A program made the translations under genes and the position numbers. Source: Megalobrama amblycephala (lineage: Eukaryota > Chordata > Actinopteri > Cypriniformes > Xenocyprididae). From it: 64,000 nt of DNA. The stretch's first letter is position 1, and every line of letters begins with the position of its first letter. The DNA is taken from assembly GCF_018812025.1 (NCBI RefSeq), contig NC_063054.1:36965396-37029395 (forward strand). The letters are read 5' to 3'. Below the pieces are notes generated by a model, which was not told where the DNA came from, did not search any database, and saw only the letters and a list, made by a program, of their open reading frames with translations. This document shows, in pieces, positions 1-10,760 of the stretch.

Positions 1-859
1 ATTATATACTTAGAATAAAAATAACAATAATTTATAATACCTAATACTATGATATATAATGATGTATTATATAGTTTATAGTAATATTATAATTAATATT
101 TTTTAATTCATTATGAAGTATTATAAAATCAAAAAGGAAAAAATTAGATCATGTTTTAAAAGACATAATTATACAAAATATAATTTGAAATATCTAATAA
201 TAATAATATATAATATTGAATTTTATATTGTATAGTAATATTATTTTATAATTAATTGCTTTAAAAATATTTTAAAAATAATTTAGAATTTTATAAATAG
301 AATTTTATATAATATATAATATATATATAAATATATATACATTCACACACAAACAAATATATAAATATATATACATTCACACACAAACAAATATATAAAT
401 ATATATATATTTTTGTGTGTGAATGTATGTGGAATTTCTATGTCATATTTTTTAGCCATGTTTCTTAAATATGAATTTATGGCCTAATATAGTATGTGAT
501 AAGCAGTGACTGGTCTTGGGAGATACTATTAATCATTCAGCATGCAAAAAACAGATCTGTCACGCGATCTGGAATTCAGTCAACCTAAAATGCAAATTGC
601 ATGCAAATTTTTAGTGTGTTTGTCACCTGACCTCAAAAAACAGGACACATCTCTTATGAGAAAAATGAGCACACAACTGCCTATAGACATAAAAAAATAG
701 TAATTTAAAAATGATTATATTAAGCAAATTAAAATGTCATGCTTCTGCTCTTAGATTTAATTGTGTCATATCAGCTATGGTTTATAGTTGCTGTATGTTT
801 CTGTTATTGTAAACCCAGCCAATTACACTAATGAGTGTTTCTGCATTTGTCTCTTATAG
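1..859 (+). other. dusp10: 3' part of a dusp10 intron (AT-rich)
   Basis: This stretch precedes the dusp10 exon and ends in a splice acceptor AG at 858-859 with a pyrimidine-rich lead (TTTGTCTCTTATAG). Bases 1-470 are very AT-rich low-complexity sequence. At about 326-395 a ~36-bp unit containing ACATTCACACACAAACAAA is tandemly doubled, and an inverted match (TTTTGTGTGTGAATGTATG) follows at about 413-431, so the segment can fold back. Bases 480-780 have more balanced composition and could hold conserved intronic sequence. No ORF of note is present. Confidence 0.75.
590..608. promoter_or_regulatory. Paired octamer (POU-type) motifs in dusp10 intron
   Basis: The exact octamer ATGCAAAT occurs at 590-597 and again at 601-608, start-to-start spacing 11 bp, roughly one helical turn. 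This is the classic POU/Oct consensus. It sits in the only non-low-complexity part of the visible intron. Function is inferred from motif and spacing alone. Confidence 0.25.
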
Positions 860-1228
860 GAGGCCTTTCTGGATTCCGACAGAACCACGATGATCTGTGT
901 GAACACTCTCTTCACCTGGAGGAAGGACAGGACGGCAGTACCGCGATGGGCCTGTCGGGGGCGCTACCTCATTCCCTGCCCTCCACACCTGATATAGAGA
1001 ACGCAGAGCTGACGGCCATCCTCCCCTTCCTGTACCTCGGCAACGAGAGAGACGCTCAAGACCTGGAGCAGATGCAGCGGATGGACATCGGCTTCATCCT
1101 GAACGTCACCACGCACCTGCCGCTCTACCACTACGACCTCGGCCTCTTCAACTACAAGCGCTTACCCGCCACCGACAGCAACAAACAGAACCTGCGGCAG
1201 TACTTTGAGGAGGCGTTTGAGTTCATAG
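860..1228 (+). CDS. dusp10: dusp10 (MKP-5) penultimate coding exon: start of the dual-specificity phosphatase domain
   Basis: This internal exon encodes the linker and first half of the catalytic domain of dual-specificity phosphatase 10, which dephosphorylates pThr and pTyr of p38 and JNK. It is bounded by an acceptor AG at 858-859 and a donor GTATGA at 1229. Both flanking introns are phase 1: the exon begins at codon position 2 and ends with the first base of a Glu codon. Visible landmarks are the start of the phosphatase fold ([17 protein letters not shown]), the core strand [12 protein letters not shown] and the general-acid loop [11 protein letters not shown], whose Asp codon is at 1174-1176. 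That Asp lies 31 residues before the catalytic Cys in the next exon, as in human DUSP10 (D377/C408). The N-terminal linker ([18 protein letters not shown]) also resembles the human protein. The rhodanese/MAPK-docking region is encoded by exons outside the window. An in-frame ATG at 835 lies in the intron and is not a start. Identification is confident. Confidence 0.95.
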
Positions 1229-1565
1229 GTATGACATCAAATGTGATATGATCAAAGAGATGATGGGAAATCTAATGAAACTGTCAAGAACATGTTCGCC
1301 TCATATTTCAGCCCCAAAATCAAGAGGAAAAAGAGGAATTACATTTTGGTGAAACAGAATGAAGGCTAATAAGCTTTGAAAAAATGTGTGTATATTTATT
1401 ATTATTATTATTATAAATATATAAAATGACAATGTATGCACAATTATGATACATAATATATTGTAATTGCATATTAGAATTTATATATGGATATATATTT
1501 ATTTAATAATAAATTATATAATATATTTATAATAGTCCAATTTATGTGTAACTATATTATTACTT

Positions 1566-1601
<36 letters not shown>

Positions 1602-1614
1602 TAAGTAATATAGG

Positions 1615-1669
<55 letters not shown>

Positions 1670-2117
1670 TAAAAATGTAGTTACACATAAATTGGACTTT
1701 TAATGTATTATTATGTTTTATTATAAATATATTATATAATTTATTATTAATTATAATTATGAAATTAATAACTTAATATCTAATATATTTAAATATGTAA
1801 TATATATTAATTAACTTATCATTTATAGTGTGTATAATAAATGTGTTTTTTTAATATATATATATAAAACATTAAAATTATAATTTCTGCCCAATTAGAA
1901 TTTTGTATATTTTATATATTATATATATTTCACTTACACTATATATATATATATATATATACACAAATAAAAATACACATGAATTGGACTTTTAATGTAT
2001 CATTGTAACAATATAATTTATTATAAATTAAATATGATATATATTATATTATATATTATAATATTATCTATATATAAATTCTAATATTTAATTACAAATT
2101 ATATTATAACTTATACA

Positions 2118-2159
<42 letters not shown>

Positions 2160-2297
2160 ATTGTTCATAAATGGATTTGTTAATGACTTTTAATGTTACA
2201 TATTTTATTAAAATTCTATGTACTTTTTTGTCCTTTTAATGTTTTATATTTTGTGTTTTATATGTTATACATAATGTAATTTGTACTTTTAAAGTTT

Positions 2298-2346
<49 letters not shown>

Positions 2347-2909
2347 AAAAGTACAAATTGGGTAATTATACACATTATAAATGATAAGTTAATTAATATA
2401 TGTTACATAATTATATATATTATATATTAAGTTATTAATTTAATAAATGTATCAATAATTATAATTTATATATTTTTATATAACTTATAATTTATAATTT
2501 TCATAACTTTATTATTAATAAAAATAATATTTACAATTTATGAATACTTACATATATATTACAAATTATATATAATTAGATAGTAATAATTATGATAATA
2601 ATTATAATTAAATTATCAGAATGTCCCATTTTCCTTGGTTCTTCAACATGTTTTTCATATTTTATTATATTTTTGAGATTTGAGACGCAGCATTAGTGAC
2701 TTGACAGATGCTTTAGTAATTTAAATAAATCCATTGTCCATTTATTGTATATTCCTGTACTCATAAAATCAGGCCATTTTTGATGAAGTAGTTGTTGTGG
2801 CATTTTCCTAAAAGCCAGTGATGGTGGGCGTTCATCATGTTTAATGGCCTCATCTCAGACTCAGACATTTCTGTTCAAGCTGACGTCTGAAGTGTTTTTC
2901 TGTCCTCAG
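1229..2909 (+). other. dusp10: Last intron of dusp10 (1,681 bp, phase 1)
   Basis: Donor GTATGA lies at 1229 and acceptor TTCTGTCCTCAG ends at 2909. Joining 1228 to 2910 restores a Glu codon and the phosphatase reading frame exactly. The interior from about 1390 to 2620 is extremely AT-rich with several long (TA)n runs. The last ~270 bp returns to normal composition and contains a plausible pyrimidine tract. Confidence 0.9.
1500..2460. repeat. Nested AT-rich palindromes with (TA)n cores in the last dusp10 intron
   Basis: Long (TA)n runs sit at about 1569-1596, 1619-1664, 1941-1962, 2119-2155 and 2301-2338. Several are the loops of inverted repeats: GTCCAATTTATGTGTAACTA at about 1537-1556 is mirrored by TAGTTACACATAAATTGGAC at about 1678-1697. 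On a larger scale, about 1755-1835 (including TTAATTAACTTATCATTTAT) is the inverted counterpart of about 2370-2445 (ATAAATGATAAGTTAATTAA). The RNA would form very long hairpins. Confidence 0.7.
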
Positions 2910-3175
2910 AAGAGGCGCACCGGGCCGGTCGAGGGCTCCTCATTCACTGCCAGGCCGGCGTGTCTCGATCCGCCACCATAGTCATCGCCTACCTGATGAA
3001 ACACACCTGGATGACCATGACGGACGCCTACAAGTTCGTCAAGTCCCGGCGGCCCATCATCTCGCCCAACCTCAACTTCATGGGTCAGCTTTTAGAGTTC
3101 GAGGAAGACCTGAACAACGGCATCACTCCTCGTATACTCACGCCCAAACTCATCGGCGTCGAGACTGTCGTATAG
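2910..3175 (+). CDS. dusp10: dusp10 (MKP-5) last coding exon: phosphatase P-loop and C-terminus
   Basis: The terminal coding exon starts after the acceptor AG at 2908-2909 and ends at TAG 3173-3175. Together with the last base of the previous exon it encodes [20 protein letters not shown] and the rest of the domain. The signature HCXXGXXR is intact, with the catalytic Cys codon at 2948-2950 and the P-loop Arg at 2966-2968. From that Cys to the end is 75 residues, the same as in human DUSP10 (C408 of 482), so the C-terminus is complete and unchanged in length. Other family landmarks are [33 protein letters not shown] and the C-terminal [10 protein letters not shown]. Codon use is GC-rich compared with the surrounding AT-rich DNA, as expected for a conserved coding exon. 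The enzyme acts in nucleus and cytoplasm on stress-activated MAP kinases. The frame is open with no damage, so the gene appears functional. Confidence 0.96.
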
Positions 3176-3501
3176 GATCTGCTTCAGAGAGGATTTCCAC
3201 ATGGAATATGCTTTCTTGTTGCCATTTTAGGCACCCTTTCGGATGAGGATTTGGAGACTTGCATGAGGAAAACGAACCGTTTTTTGCTATCCCGTCCCGT
3301 CAGTGTTGAGCCAAACACTGTGCTGCGGTCATTCGATGGCTCTTGGCCGCTGGTGCTGGCTAAAGCCCTCAGAGGAGTCTGAAAATGAAGGCTTGTGAGG
3401 TGTATCAATCTTCTTATTCTATTTTTATACAGGAGAGCGACCACCTGAGGTGGCTTCACTGTGCAATAATTTGTGTGTGGAAAGCAACCGGGTGCGTGAC
3501 G

Positions 3502-3509
3502 TGTACATA
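3502..3509 (+). promoter_or_regulatory. Pumilio-type element in the dusp10 3' UTR
   Basis: TGTACATA is an exact match to the Pumilio recognition consensus UGUANAUA. It lies about 330 nt after the stop codon, in the most unique-looking part of the presumed UTR. Binding is inferred from the motif only. Confidence 0.3.
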
Positions 3510-4507
3510 ACGACAGTGAGACTTTCAGCCCACCCGGTTAGACGCCCTACTTTTGTGTTTTTGTTCAGGCTCTTTTCATTTAAGTTCAGTTTAGGCACTG
3601 ATTTTCCTCTTTATCACACTTCAAAACACCTGAAACCAGCTTTATACATGTTTGGGCACCCATTTCGCGTCACGTTTTCTTTGTTATCACTGACAATCAG
3701 AACAAACCTCATTTGAATGTCCTTACAAAAGAAATTATAGCATGTTTACTACAGGCATATGGACAAGAACTAAAGTATATTACTATTAAATCATCATCAA
3801 AATATAGATTAAAGCAGTTGCTTGAAGACGAGAGTGCGTAAATGACGATTTTAATTTTTTTAAGTCACTGTTGCACATTCATATTTGTACTTCTGCTTCT
3901 GTAGGTGTGTGTGTGGGAACACATATATTACGCTTGTATGTATTTGTGTTTTCGGCTTCGATGATCTCGGTTCGACTCTGTCTTGTTAAAATCAGGTTGT
4001 GAGTTCAGCTTGTTTGCGCACACGTCAGCCGTCAGTAAGAATTGTGCCTCTATCGGTGCCTTAACTCATATTTTGTGACTTTTATTTTTGAGTGTGCGAC
4101 ACGGTAACGGCTTTAAACTCTTCTTAAATTCTCTGTAGCGCAAGGGTGTTTCTGTGAGTTTTAAATGTGCTAGAAAAGTCAAAAGGTCGATTTTTTTATC
4201 ATGGCTGTGCGTTGTTTTGAATTGGGGCATTGGACAGTATGTTCTTATTTCTCATAAAAGAACTGAAACGCTGTGAAATAACAAAACTCTGGGCTTGTCT
4301 AAATGTCAAAAATGCAAAGTGTAACAACAGTTTCTTATTTGTCACCGTCAAAATCATGGAGTTTTCTAAATAATGCATTTCAGTTTTTCAGCTTTACACA
4401 AAAATTGCTTATTAATTGCTGCTTTTAGAAGTACAACTAGAATTGGTACCTTGAACAGTTTCACTGAAATTGTATCCTTATATTTGTTTATACAATATAA
4501 ATATATA

Positions 4508-5676
4508 CAGAAGTGGCCAAAAATGGTGTCCAGCCTATGAAAACTGACCGCTTTATCCTTGTGAGGAGAGCAAAAGTCTTTGCAAATTTATCAAAATGTC
4601 TTTGTAAATTTGTTAAAAGTTTTGTAAGCAGATACAAAACCTGTTTTATTTGAGATAATAAAGCAACGAAATTGTGCAGACATAATTTTTTGCTAATTAT
4701 GAACATGCAAAAACAAGAGAGAACCAACAAAATATTAATAACTGATTATGTTGTAGTCAGTGTTTGCTTTTTGTTGTGAGCCTTTTGTTTTTCTATGCAT
4801 TTTATTGCATAGTAAATTTGTTTTCCTTCTCTTTTTTTGCCATATAATATTGTCAGATATAAGTTTAGTGTTTTGTTTTTCCCTCATATTTAAAATATGC
4901 AAAAAATATAAAATATTTTCTTGATATCTTGATGGTTGTCCCCTCCACTGTAAAAACAAAATTTTGTTTCAACTTAAAAAGTAAGTGTTCATGCTGCTTT
5001 AAAATGGTAAGTTTAGTCAACTTAAAATGTGAAATTGTACTAAGTGACAACTTGAATATTTGAGTTGACTAAACATACATTTTTAATGCAGCATGAATAC
5101 TTGCTTTTATTAGTTGAAACAACAATATGTTTACAGTTTTGGCCACTACTAAAACTGACCGCTTTATCCATGTGAGGATAGCAAATGTCTTTGCAAATTT
5201 AACACAATGTCTTTGCAAATTTGTTAAAGGTTTTGTAAGCATATTGCGTAGTTGCCGATTGTTTTATTTTTGATTTTGGCATTGTGCAGACATAATTTTT
5301 TGCTAATTATGAACATGCAAAAACAAGATTATGTTGTAGTCAAGTTGCTTTTTCCTGTGAGCCTTTTGTTTTTCTATGCTTTTTTTGTATAGTAAATTAG
5401 TTTTCTTTTTTTTTGCCATATAATTTTGTCAGATATCATGTTTAGTGTTTTGTTTTTCCCTCATATTTAAAAGATGCAAAAAAATATAAAATATTTTCCT
5501 CATATTTTGATGGTGATCCCCTCCACTTTAAAAAACAAGCAACTTTAAAAGGTAAGTGTTCATGCTGCTTTACTAAGTGAATATTTGAGTTGACTAAACA
5601 AAAAAATTGAATGCAGCATGAACAATTACTTTTTTAAGTTGAAACAACAATTTATTTACAGTTTTGGCCACTACTG
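4508..5676. mobile_element. Dimeric mariner/Tc1-like MITE
   Basis: The left end CAGAAGTGGCCAAAA (4508-4522) and the right end TTTTGGCCACTACTG (5662-5676) are terminal inverted repeats, and the insertion sits in TATA-rich DNA, as expected for TA-targeting mariner-type elements. The interior is two head-to-tail copies: 4508 to about 5150 and about 5133-5676 share blocks such as AAACTGACCGCTTTATCC, a paired TCTTTGCAAATTT motif, and an inverted pair around TTTAGTCAACTTAAA / GTTGACTAAACA. The junction at 5133-5150 is itself an internal copy of the right end. There is no transposase. It lies within the presumed dusp10 3' UTR. Confidence 0.65.
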
Positions 5677-5883
5677 CATATATAATCATTAAAAATTTGA
5701 CAAGCAAACTACTGACTTAACTTAAAATACTTACAAGACATCCTCACAATCAGTGAATGCAGTCGTTATTATTAATATTATTATTATAAATAGCCTAATA
5801 AAAGCCCAGCCAGCATACCTATTAATCTCACTCTCTACTGATCAGGCATTAGAAATAGACATGATTACATTCAAAGCAGTAAA

Positions 5884-6300
5884 TTAGACACTGTCAATAT
5901 CTGAAAACAATCTTCTCTTTCTTAGTTCTTCCTGCAGCTTCAGTTTTCTACAAGTCAACAAGACATATATCATTGAATGAAAATGTTTGGATGATAAACC
6001 GAATGCAAAGCACATTTGTAATATGTTATGCTTTCCTATATATTTACTGCTAAAGGTGCAGATTCTGTTACTTTCATGTTCAGCTGATGCAAAATGTCTT
6101 CTTCTGTTCAAACGCTGGTTTCATGTCACTCGTGTCACACTGTGCTTGTACGAGCGCGACCCGGAACATCTGAATCCGGCTCAAGGATTTAAAGGGCAAA
6201 ACTCTCTGGGTGCGCTCATCCCATTTTGCAGCAGCAGACGGTACACATATTTGCTAATGGATTTCTATGCATTGTTTATATTTTTGCACTGACTTAAAAA
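5884..6300. other. Stretch without a gene before the distal poly(A) signal
   Basis: Mostly unique sequence with a slightly GC-richer part at 6120-6245. Overlapping short open frames on both strands show no family resemblance. An A19 run (6296-6314) followed by AGCTTTTAA and a T-rich run (to about 6336) makes a small A/T hairpin. Confidence 0.4.
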
Positions 6301-6490
6301 AAAAAAAAAAAAAAGCTTTTAATTTTTTTTTTTTTATTGATTATTTTTTCCCACAAAGGTGCTATGACGCTGGAGGCCTTCCACAATGTTTTTGCATGAC
6401 CTGCTTTGGTAAAGTGTCTTCCTGTAAGCCAAGAGCTCTCTTTAAATGTCAGAGTTCAAAACACTGTTATTTTGTAATGTGGGGTTTGGA

Positions 6491-6496
6491 AATAAA
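6491..6496 (+). terminator. dusp10: Candidate distal poly(A) signal of dusp10
   Basis: Canonical AATAAA preceded by GGGGTTTGGA and followed within 35-50 nt by T/GT-rich sequence (CTTGTTCAGTGTTTAT). It is the strongest end-of-transcript signal downstream of the dusp10 stop, but no transcript data support it here. Confidence 0.45.
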
Positions 6497-6639
6497 CGAC
6501 AAAAAGAAACTATTCTGAATGACTTGTTCAGTGTTTATACTGCAAATGGTTGCTCGACTGGTTGCATCACTATTACTATTGTCCATACTGTATTTGTAAC
6601 TCTAAAAATCCACCCAGCAACATGATAAAAAACACTTTA

Positions 6640-6720
6640 GCCATCGCATAGCAACACCCTGGCAACCAGCCACGACACTTAAGCATGTGCATAGCAATGC
6701 TCTAAAATATACTCAGAATC
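6640..6720. repeat. Fragment of an AGCAACACCCTGGCAACC-type fish repeat
   Basis: The segment carries a loosely repeated motif (GCATAGCAACACCCTGGCAACCAGCC, given here only as description of 6646-6671 split over the line) around TAGCAACAC and TAGCAATGC. Similar degenerate repeats are common in cyprinid genomes. Short and decayed. Confidence 0.3.
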
Positions 6721-6924
6721 AGAGTTATTATTAATCAAAACTAAAGCTAAAACTATTAAAAAATCATTTTGCAATAATGAAGCTAAAACTAAAACGAAGT
6801 GTCTATTTACACTAAGTGCAAATAGCATCCCTTTTTGGCAAACGTTATTTACACTAGCTCCGCCCACCATTGTCTGGTTGGGCTTCTCAAGTTTTAAAAA
6901 AGACATGTAGAGTTCAATGTCTTC

Positions 6925-7005
6925 AGTGGTGCTGCAGTAGAGAGTAAGGCTTGCAAATCTGGCTTTTAACACAACTGATGCAGGTTCGAATCCGCCTTTT
7001 GCCAA
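6925..7005 (+). repeat. tRNA-derived SINE head (decayed)
   Basis: GGTTCGAATCC at 6983-6993 is a perfect RNA polymerase III B box. About 45-55 bp upstream, GGTGCTGCAGTAGAGAGTAA resembles a degenerate A-box region (GGTGGCGCAGTGG-like). Between them is GGCTTGCAAATCTGGCTTTT, laid out like a tRNA anticodon arm. No closed cloverleaf with a clean acceptor stem is visible, so this is a tRNA-related SINE or pseudogene and not a functional tRNA gene. Confidence 0.5.
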
Positions 7006-7109
7006 GCTCGCATTTATTTTCAATAAAAATGAAAATAAACTGCGAACAAGTGTTTAATATGTTTTTATTAGGTAGGGTTAGGGGAATAATTGTAATAATT
7101 ATAATCATT

Positions 7110-9625
7110 TACAACTATCGCTAAAAAATATGCTATTTTCGCTTAGTGTAAATAGCATCTATCGCTAAAAAAATATGCTATTTTCGCTTAGTGTAAATAG
7201 CATCTATTGCTAAAAAAAAAATTGTATTTTCACTTAGTGTAAATAGCATCTATCGCTAAAAATATGCTATTTTCGCTTAGTGTAAATAGCATCTATCGCT
7301 AAAAAAATATGCTATTTTCGCTTAGTGTAAATAGCATCTATTGCTAAAAAAAAAATTGTATTTTCACTTAGTGTAAATAGCATCTATCGCTAAAAATATG
7401 CTATTTTCGCTTAGTGTAAATAGCATCTATCGCTAAAAATATGCTATTTTCGCTTAGTGTAAATAGCATCTATCGCAAAAAATATGCTATTTTCACTTAG
7501 TGTAAGTAGCATCTATTGCTAAAAAATGTGCTACTTTCACTTAGTGTAAATAGCATCTATCGCTAAAAAATATGCTATTTTCGCTTAGTGTAAATAGCCT
7601 CTTGTTAAAAAAATATGCTATTTTTTTACTTAGTGTAAATAGCATCTATCGCTAAAAAAATGCTATTTTTGCTTAGTGTAAATAGCATCTATCGCAAAAA
7701 ATATGCTATTTTCGCTTAGTGTAAATAGCATCTATCGCTAAAAAATATGCTATTTTCGCTTAGTGTAAATAGCATCTATCGCTAAAAAATATGCTATTTT
7801 CGCTTAGTGTAAATAGCATCTATCGCTAAAAAATATGCTATTTTCGCTTAGTGTAAATAGCATCTATCGCTAAAAATATGCTATTTTCGCTTAGTGTAAA
7901 TAGCATCTATCGCTAAAAATATGCTGTTTTCGCTTAGTGTAAATAGCATCTATAGCTAAAAAAAAAATTGTATTTTCACTTAGTGTAAATAGCATCTATC
8001 GCTAAAAATATGCTATTTTCGCTTAGTGTAAATAGCATCTATCGCTAAAAATATGCTATTTTCGCTTAGTGTAAATAGCATCTATCGCAAAAAAAATGCT
8101 ATTTTCACTTAGTGTAAGTAGCATCTATTGCTAAAAAATGTGCTACTTTCACTTAGTGTAAATAGCATCTATCGCTAAAAAATATGCTATTTTCGCTTAG
8201 TGTAAATAGCCTCTCGTTAAAAAAATATGCTATTTTTTTACTTAGTGTAAATAGCATCTATCGCTAAAAAAATGCTATTTTTGCTTAGTGTAAATAGCAT
8301 CTATCGCTAAAAAAATGCTGTTTTCGCTTAGTGTAAATAGCATCTATCGCAAAAAATATGCTATTTTCGCTTAGTGTAAATAGCATCTATCGCTAAAAAA
8401 TATGCTATTTTTGCTTAGTGTAAATAGCATCTATCGCTAAAAAATATGCTATTTTCGCTTAGTGTAAATAGCATCTATCGCTAAAAAAATGCTATTTTCG
8501 CTTAGTGTAAATAGCATCTATCGCTAAAAAAATGCTGTTTTCACTTAGTGTAAATAGCATCTATCGCAAAAAATATGCTATTTTCACTTAGTGTAAATAG
8601 CATCTATCGCTAAAAAATATGCCATTTTCGCTTAGTGTAAATAGCATCTATCGCAAAAAATATGCTATTTTCACTTAGTGTAAATAGCATCTATCGCTAA
8701 AAAAATGCTATTTTCGCTTAGTGTAAATAGCATCTATCGCTAAAAAAATGTTGTTTTCGCTTAGTGTAAATAGCATCTATCGCAAAAAATATGCTATTTT
8801 CACTTAGTGTAAATAGCATCTATCGCTAAAAAATATGCTATTTTCGCTTAGTGTAAATAGCATCTCGTTAAAAAATATGCTATTTTCGCTTAGTGTAAAT
8901 AGCATCTATCGCTAAAAAATATACTATTTTCGCTTAGTATAAATAGCATCTATTGCTAAGCAAACATGCTATTTTCGCTTAGTGTAAATAGCATCTATCG
9001 CTAAAAAATATGCTATTTTCGCTTAGTGTAAATAGCATCTCGTTAAAAAATATGCTATTTTCGCTTAGTGTAAATAGCATCTATCGCTAAAAATATACTA
9101 TTTTCGCTTAGTATAAATAGCATCTATTGCTAAGCAAACATGCTATTTTCGCTTAGTGTAAATAGCATCTATCGCTAAAAAATATGCAATTTTCGCTTAG
9201 TGTAAATAGCATCTTGCTAAAAAATATGCTATTTTCGCTTAGTGTAAATAGCATCTATCGCTAAAAAATATACTATTTTCGCTTAGTATAAATAGCATCT
9301 ATTGCTAAGCAAACATGCTATTTTCGCTTAGTGTAAATAGCATCTATCGCTAAAAAATATACTATTTTCGCTTAGTATAAATAGCATCTATTGCTAAGCA
9401 AATATACTATTTTCGCTTAGTATAAATAGCATCTATTGCTAAGCAAACATGCTATTTTCACTTAGAGTAAATAGACTCTATCGCTAAAAATTTTTTATTT
9501 TCACTTAGTGTAACTAGCATCTATCACTAAAAAAATATGCTATTTTCAGTGTAAATAGAACATATTGCTATTTTCACTTAGTGTAAATAGCATCTGTCGC
9601 TAGGAAAATATGCTATTTTCACAAT
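7110..9625. repeat. ~44-bp minisatellite array, about 55 copies
   Basis: The unit is roughly GCTTAGTGTAAATAGCATCT plus ATCGCTAAAAAATATGCTATTTTC, 43-46 bp mainly because the A run varies. Each unit contains a 9-bp inverted pair, ATGCTATTT and AAATAGCAT, around an ~11-bp loop. Variants are arranged in higher-order blocks: the TTGTATTTTCAC variant recurs at about 7210, 7345 and 7960; the block with AAGTAGCATCTATTG and CTACTTTC recurs at about 7500 and 8115; a two-unit block with GCTAAGCAAACATG repeats four times in about 8955-9450. Related single-copy sequence (CTAAGTGCAAATAGCATCC) lies just outside at about 6808-6830 and may be the seed. Confidence 0.9.
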
Positions 9626-9890
9626 GGAAATATTTTAAAACAAACTAATAAAATTGGACAAGCACAAAAATTATTTAAAAAAAAAGAAAACTGAGAATAT
9701 AAAAATAATAAAATAAAAATAAAATTCAAAATATTAATAAATACTAAGATAATATATAAATAATACTAAAATAACAGTTTTGCAGGGGCAAACACCACTT
9801 ACATTTTCTTAAGAACATGAAAAAAATCTATTTTGTCATATATAATGCTTAATATGCATTCAAATATTTGAAAAAGTGTAGTACTCATTC
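9626..9890. other. AT-rich transition without genes
   Basis: Low-complexity A/T sequence after the array, then about 100 bp of mixed sequence. I see no coding, RNA or transposon signal in it. Confidence 0.5.
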
Positions 9891-9899
9891 TCAGCACTA

Positions 9900-10760
9900 C
9901 ACATTACGGTCACACACTCGACCATGAGTCACTTTGCTGCTGGTCGTATCCCTCTATATTTGTTCTGTGATATTGTCCGGGTGGGAGGCTTGAATTCTCT
10001 CCGTAGGAACAGAGGCCAAAAATAGTTTTTAGTGTGGTTTCTAATTAGAAGTGATGAGAGTCCCGCCTCATTAATTTCATCCAATCGTTGCTGTCAGTCT
10101 TCCGCACTAGAATAGCCGTGATCACAGCGCTGCCGCCCTTGGGATCCGTGTTATGGACGTATTAGGCAAAGCGAAGCTCTGACAACAGAGCGATGGCCTG
10201 AGAGGAGGGGCTCAGAGTTTGCTCTTTCATATCTCATGAGTCCTCAGTTATGTTTCAGTGAAGTTTGAACAGATGCTGCTCATGAATACACTGCATTTAA
10301 GGACTCAGGATTTTCTTCCTCAGTGATTTTGTCTTGTTTTTCGCAGTGTATCCTTTAGAAGAAAATCTGAAAATCTTTTCAGAAGAAACTCTCATTGTCT
10401 CTGAGTAAGAATTGTGACATTGAGCTCTGATTTGTGCATTCAGGAAATGACTTCAATAACACCCTTATGGGCGTCTGATTCAGGGTCAGCTGTTGGGGGA
10501 TGTCCCACCTTCCAGACATTGCTAAAGTGTGCCATGACTTAATAACCCTAAAATCTCTTCATTCGGGGCGTTTTTCAGTAATCAAACTGATAAAAACAAA
10601 ACAATCAATGCAGATGTCAGAAGTGGGAAAAGTTGGCACTGACATATGACAGTGTGACAGTGTCACTGGAGACTGTTTTGACGGCAGGCAGCATCTGATC
10701 TGGGAGATCCTCTGTGAATCACTGATCTAAGACCTTCACCGGTCTCCAGTTTTTCTCTCA
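9900..10760. other. GC-balanced unique island, candidate conserved non-coding element
   Basis: This ~860-bp stretch contrasts with its AT-rich, repetitive surroundings. It has no long ORF on either strand, no obvious inverted repeats, and scattered homeodomain-like cores such as CTAATTAGAAG (about 10041) and TCATTAATTTC (about 10068), with GCCGTGATCACAGCGCTGCC nearby (about 10113). Such islands in deserts beside signalling genes are often enhancers. This is inference from composition, not proof. Confidence 0.35.

Larger units (their letters stand above)
3176..6515 (+). other. dusp10: Probable dusp10 3' UTR and gene end
   Basis: Sequence after the stop shows no further convincing coding exon. 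The first ~1.3 kb (to about 4500) is unique, moderately GC-balanced and CpG-containing, like a 3' UTR. AATAAA hexamers occur at 4657-4662 (inside a transposon relic), 5797-5802 and 6491-6496. The last is followed by T/GT-rich sequence and is the best distal poly(A) candidate, giving a UTR of about 3.3 kb that would include the 4508-5676 transposon relic. A shorter UTR is equally possible without RNA evidence. Confidence 0.5.

Noticed and set aside
1569..2338. Origin or matrix-attachment region based on AT-richness
   Set aside because: AT-richness and TA runs alone are not specific. The inverted-repeat structure explains the pattern better.
3184..3716. Open frames on both strands directly after the dusp10 stop
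   Set aside because: They lie in the presumed 3' UTR, overlap each other, and have no recognisable content.
6925..7005. Functional tRNA gene
   Set aside because: The B box is perfect, but no closed cloverleaf or acceptor stem is present. It fits a SINE head or pseudogene better.
7110..9625. CRISPR-like array
   Set aside because: The repeats are contiguous with no unique spacers, and the genome is vertebrate. It is a minisatellite.
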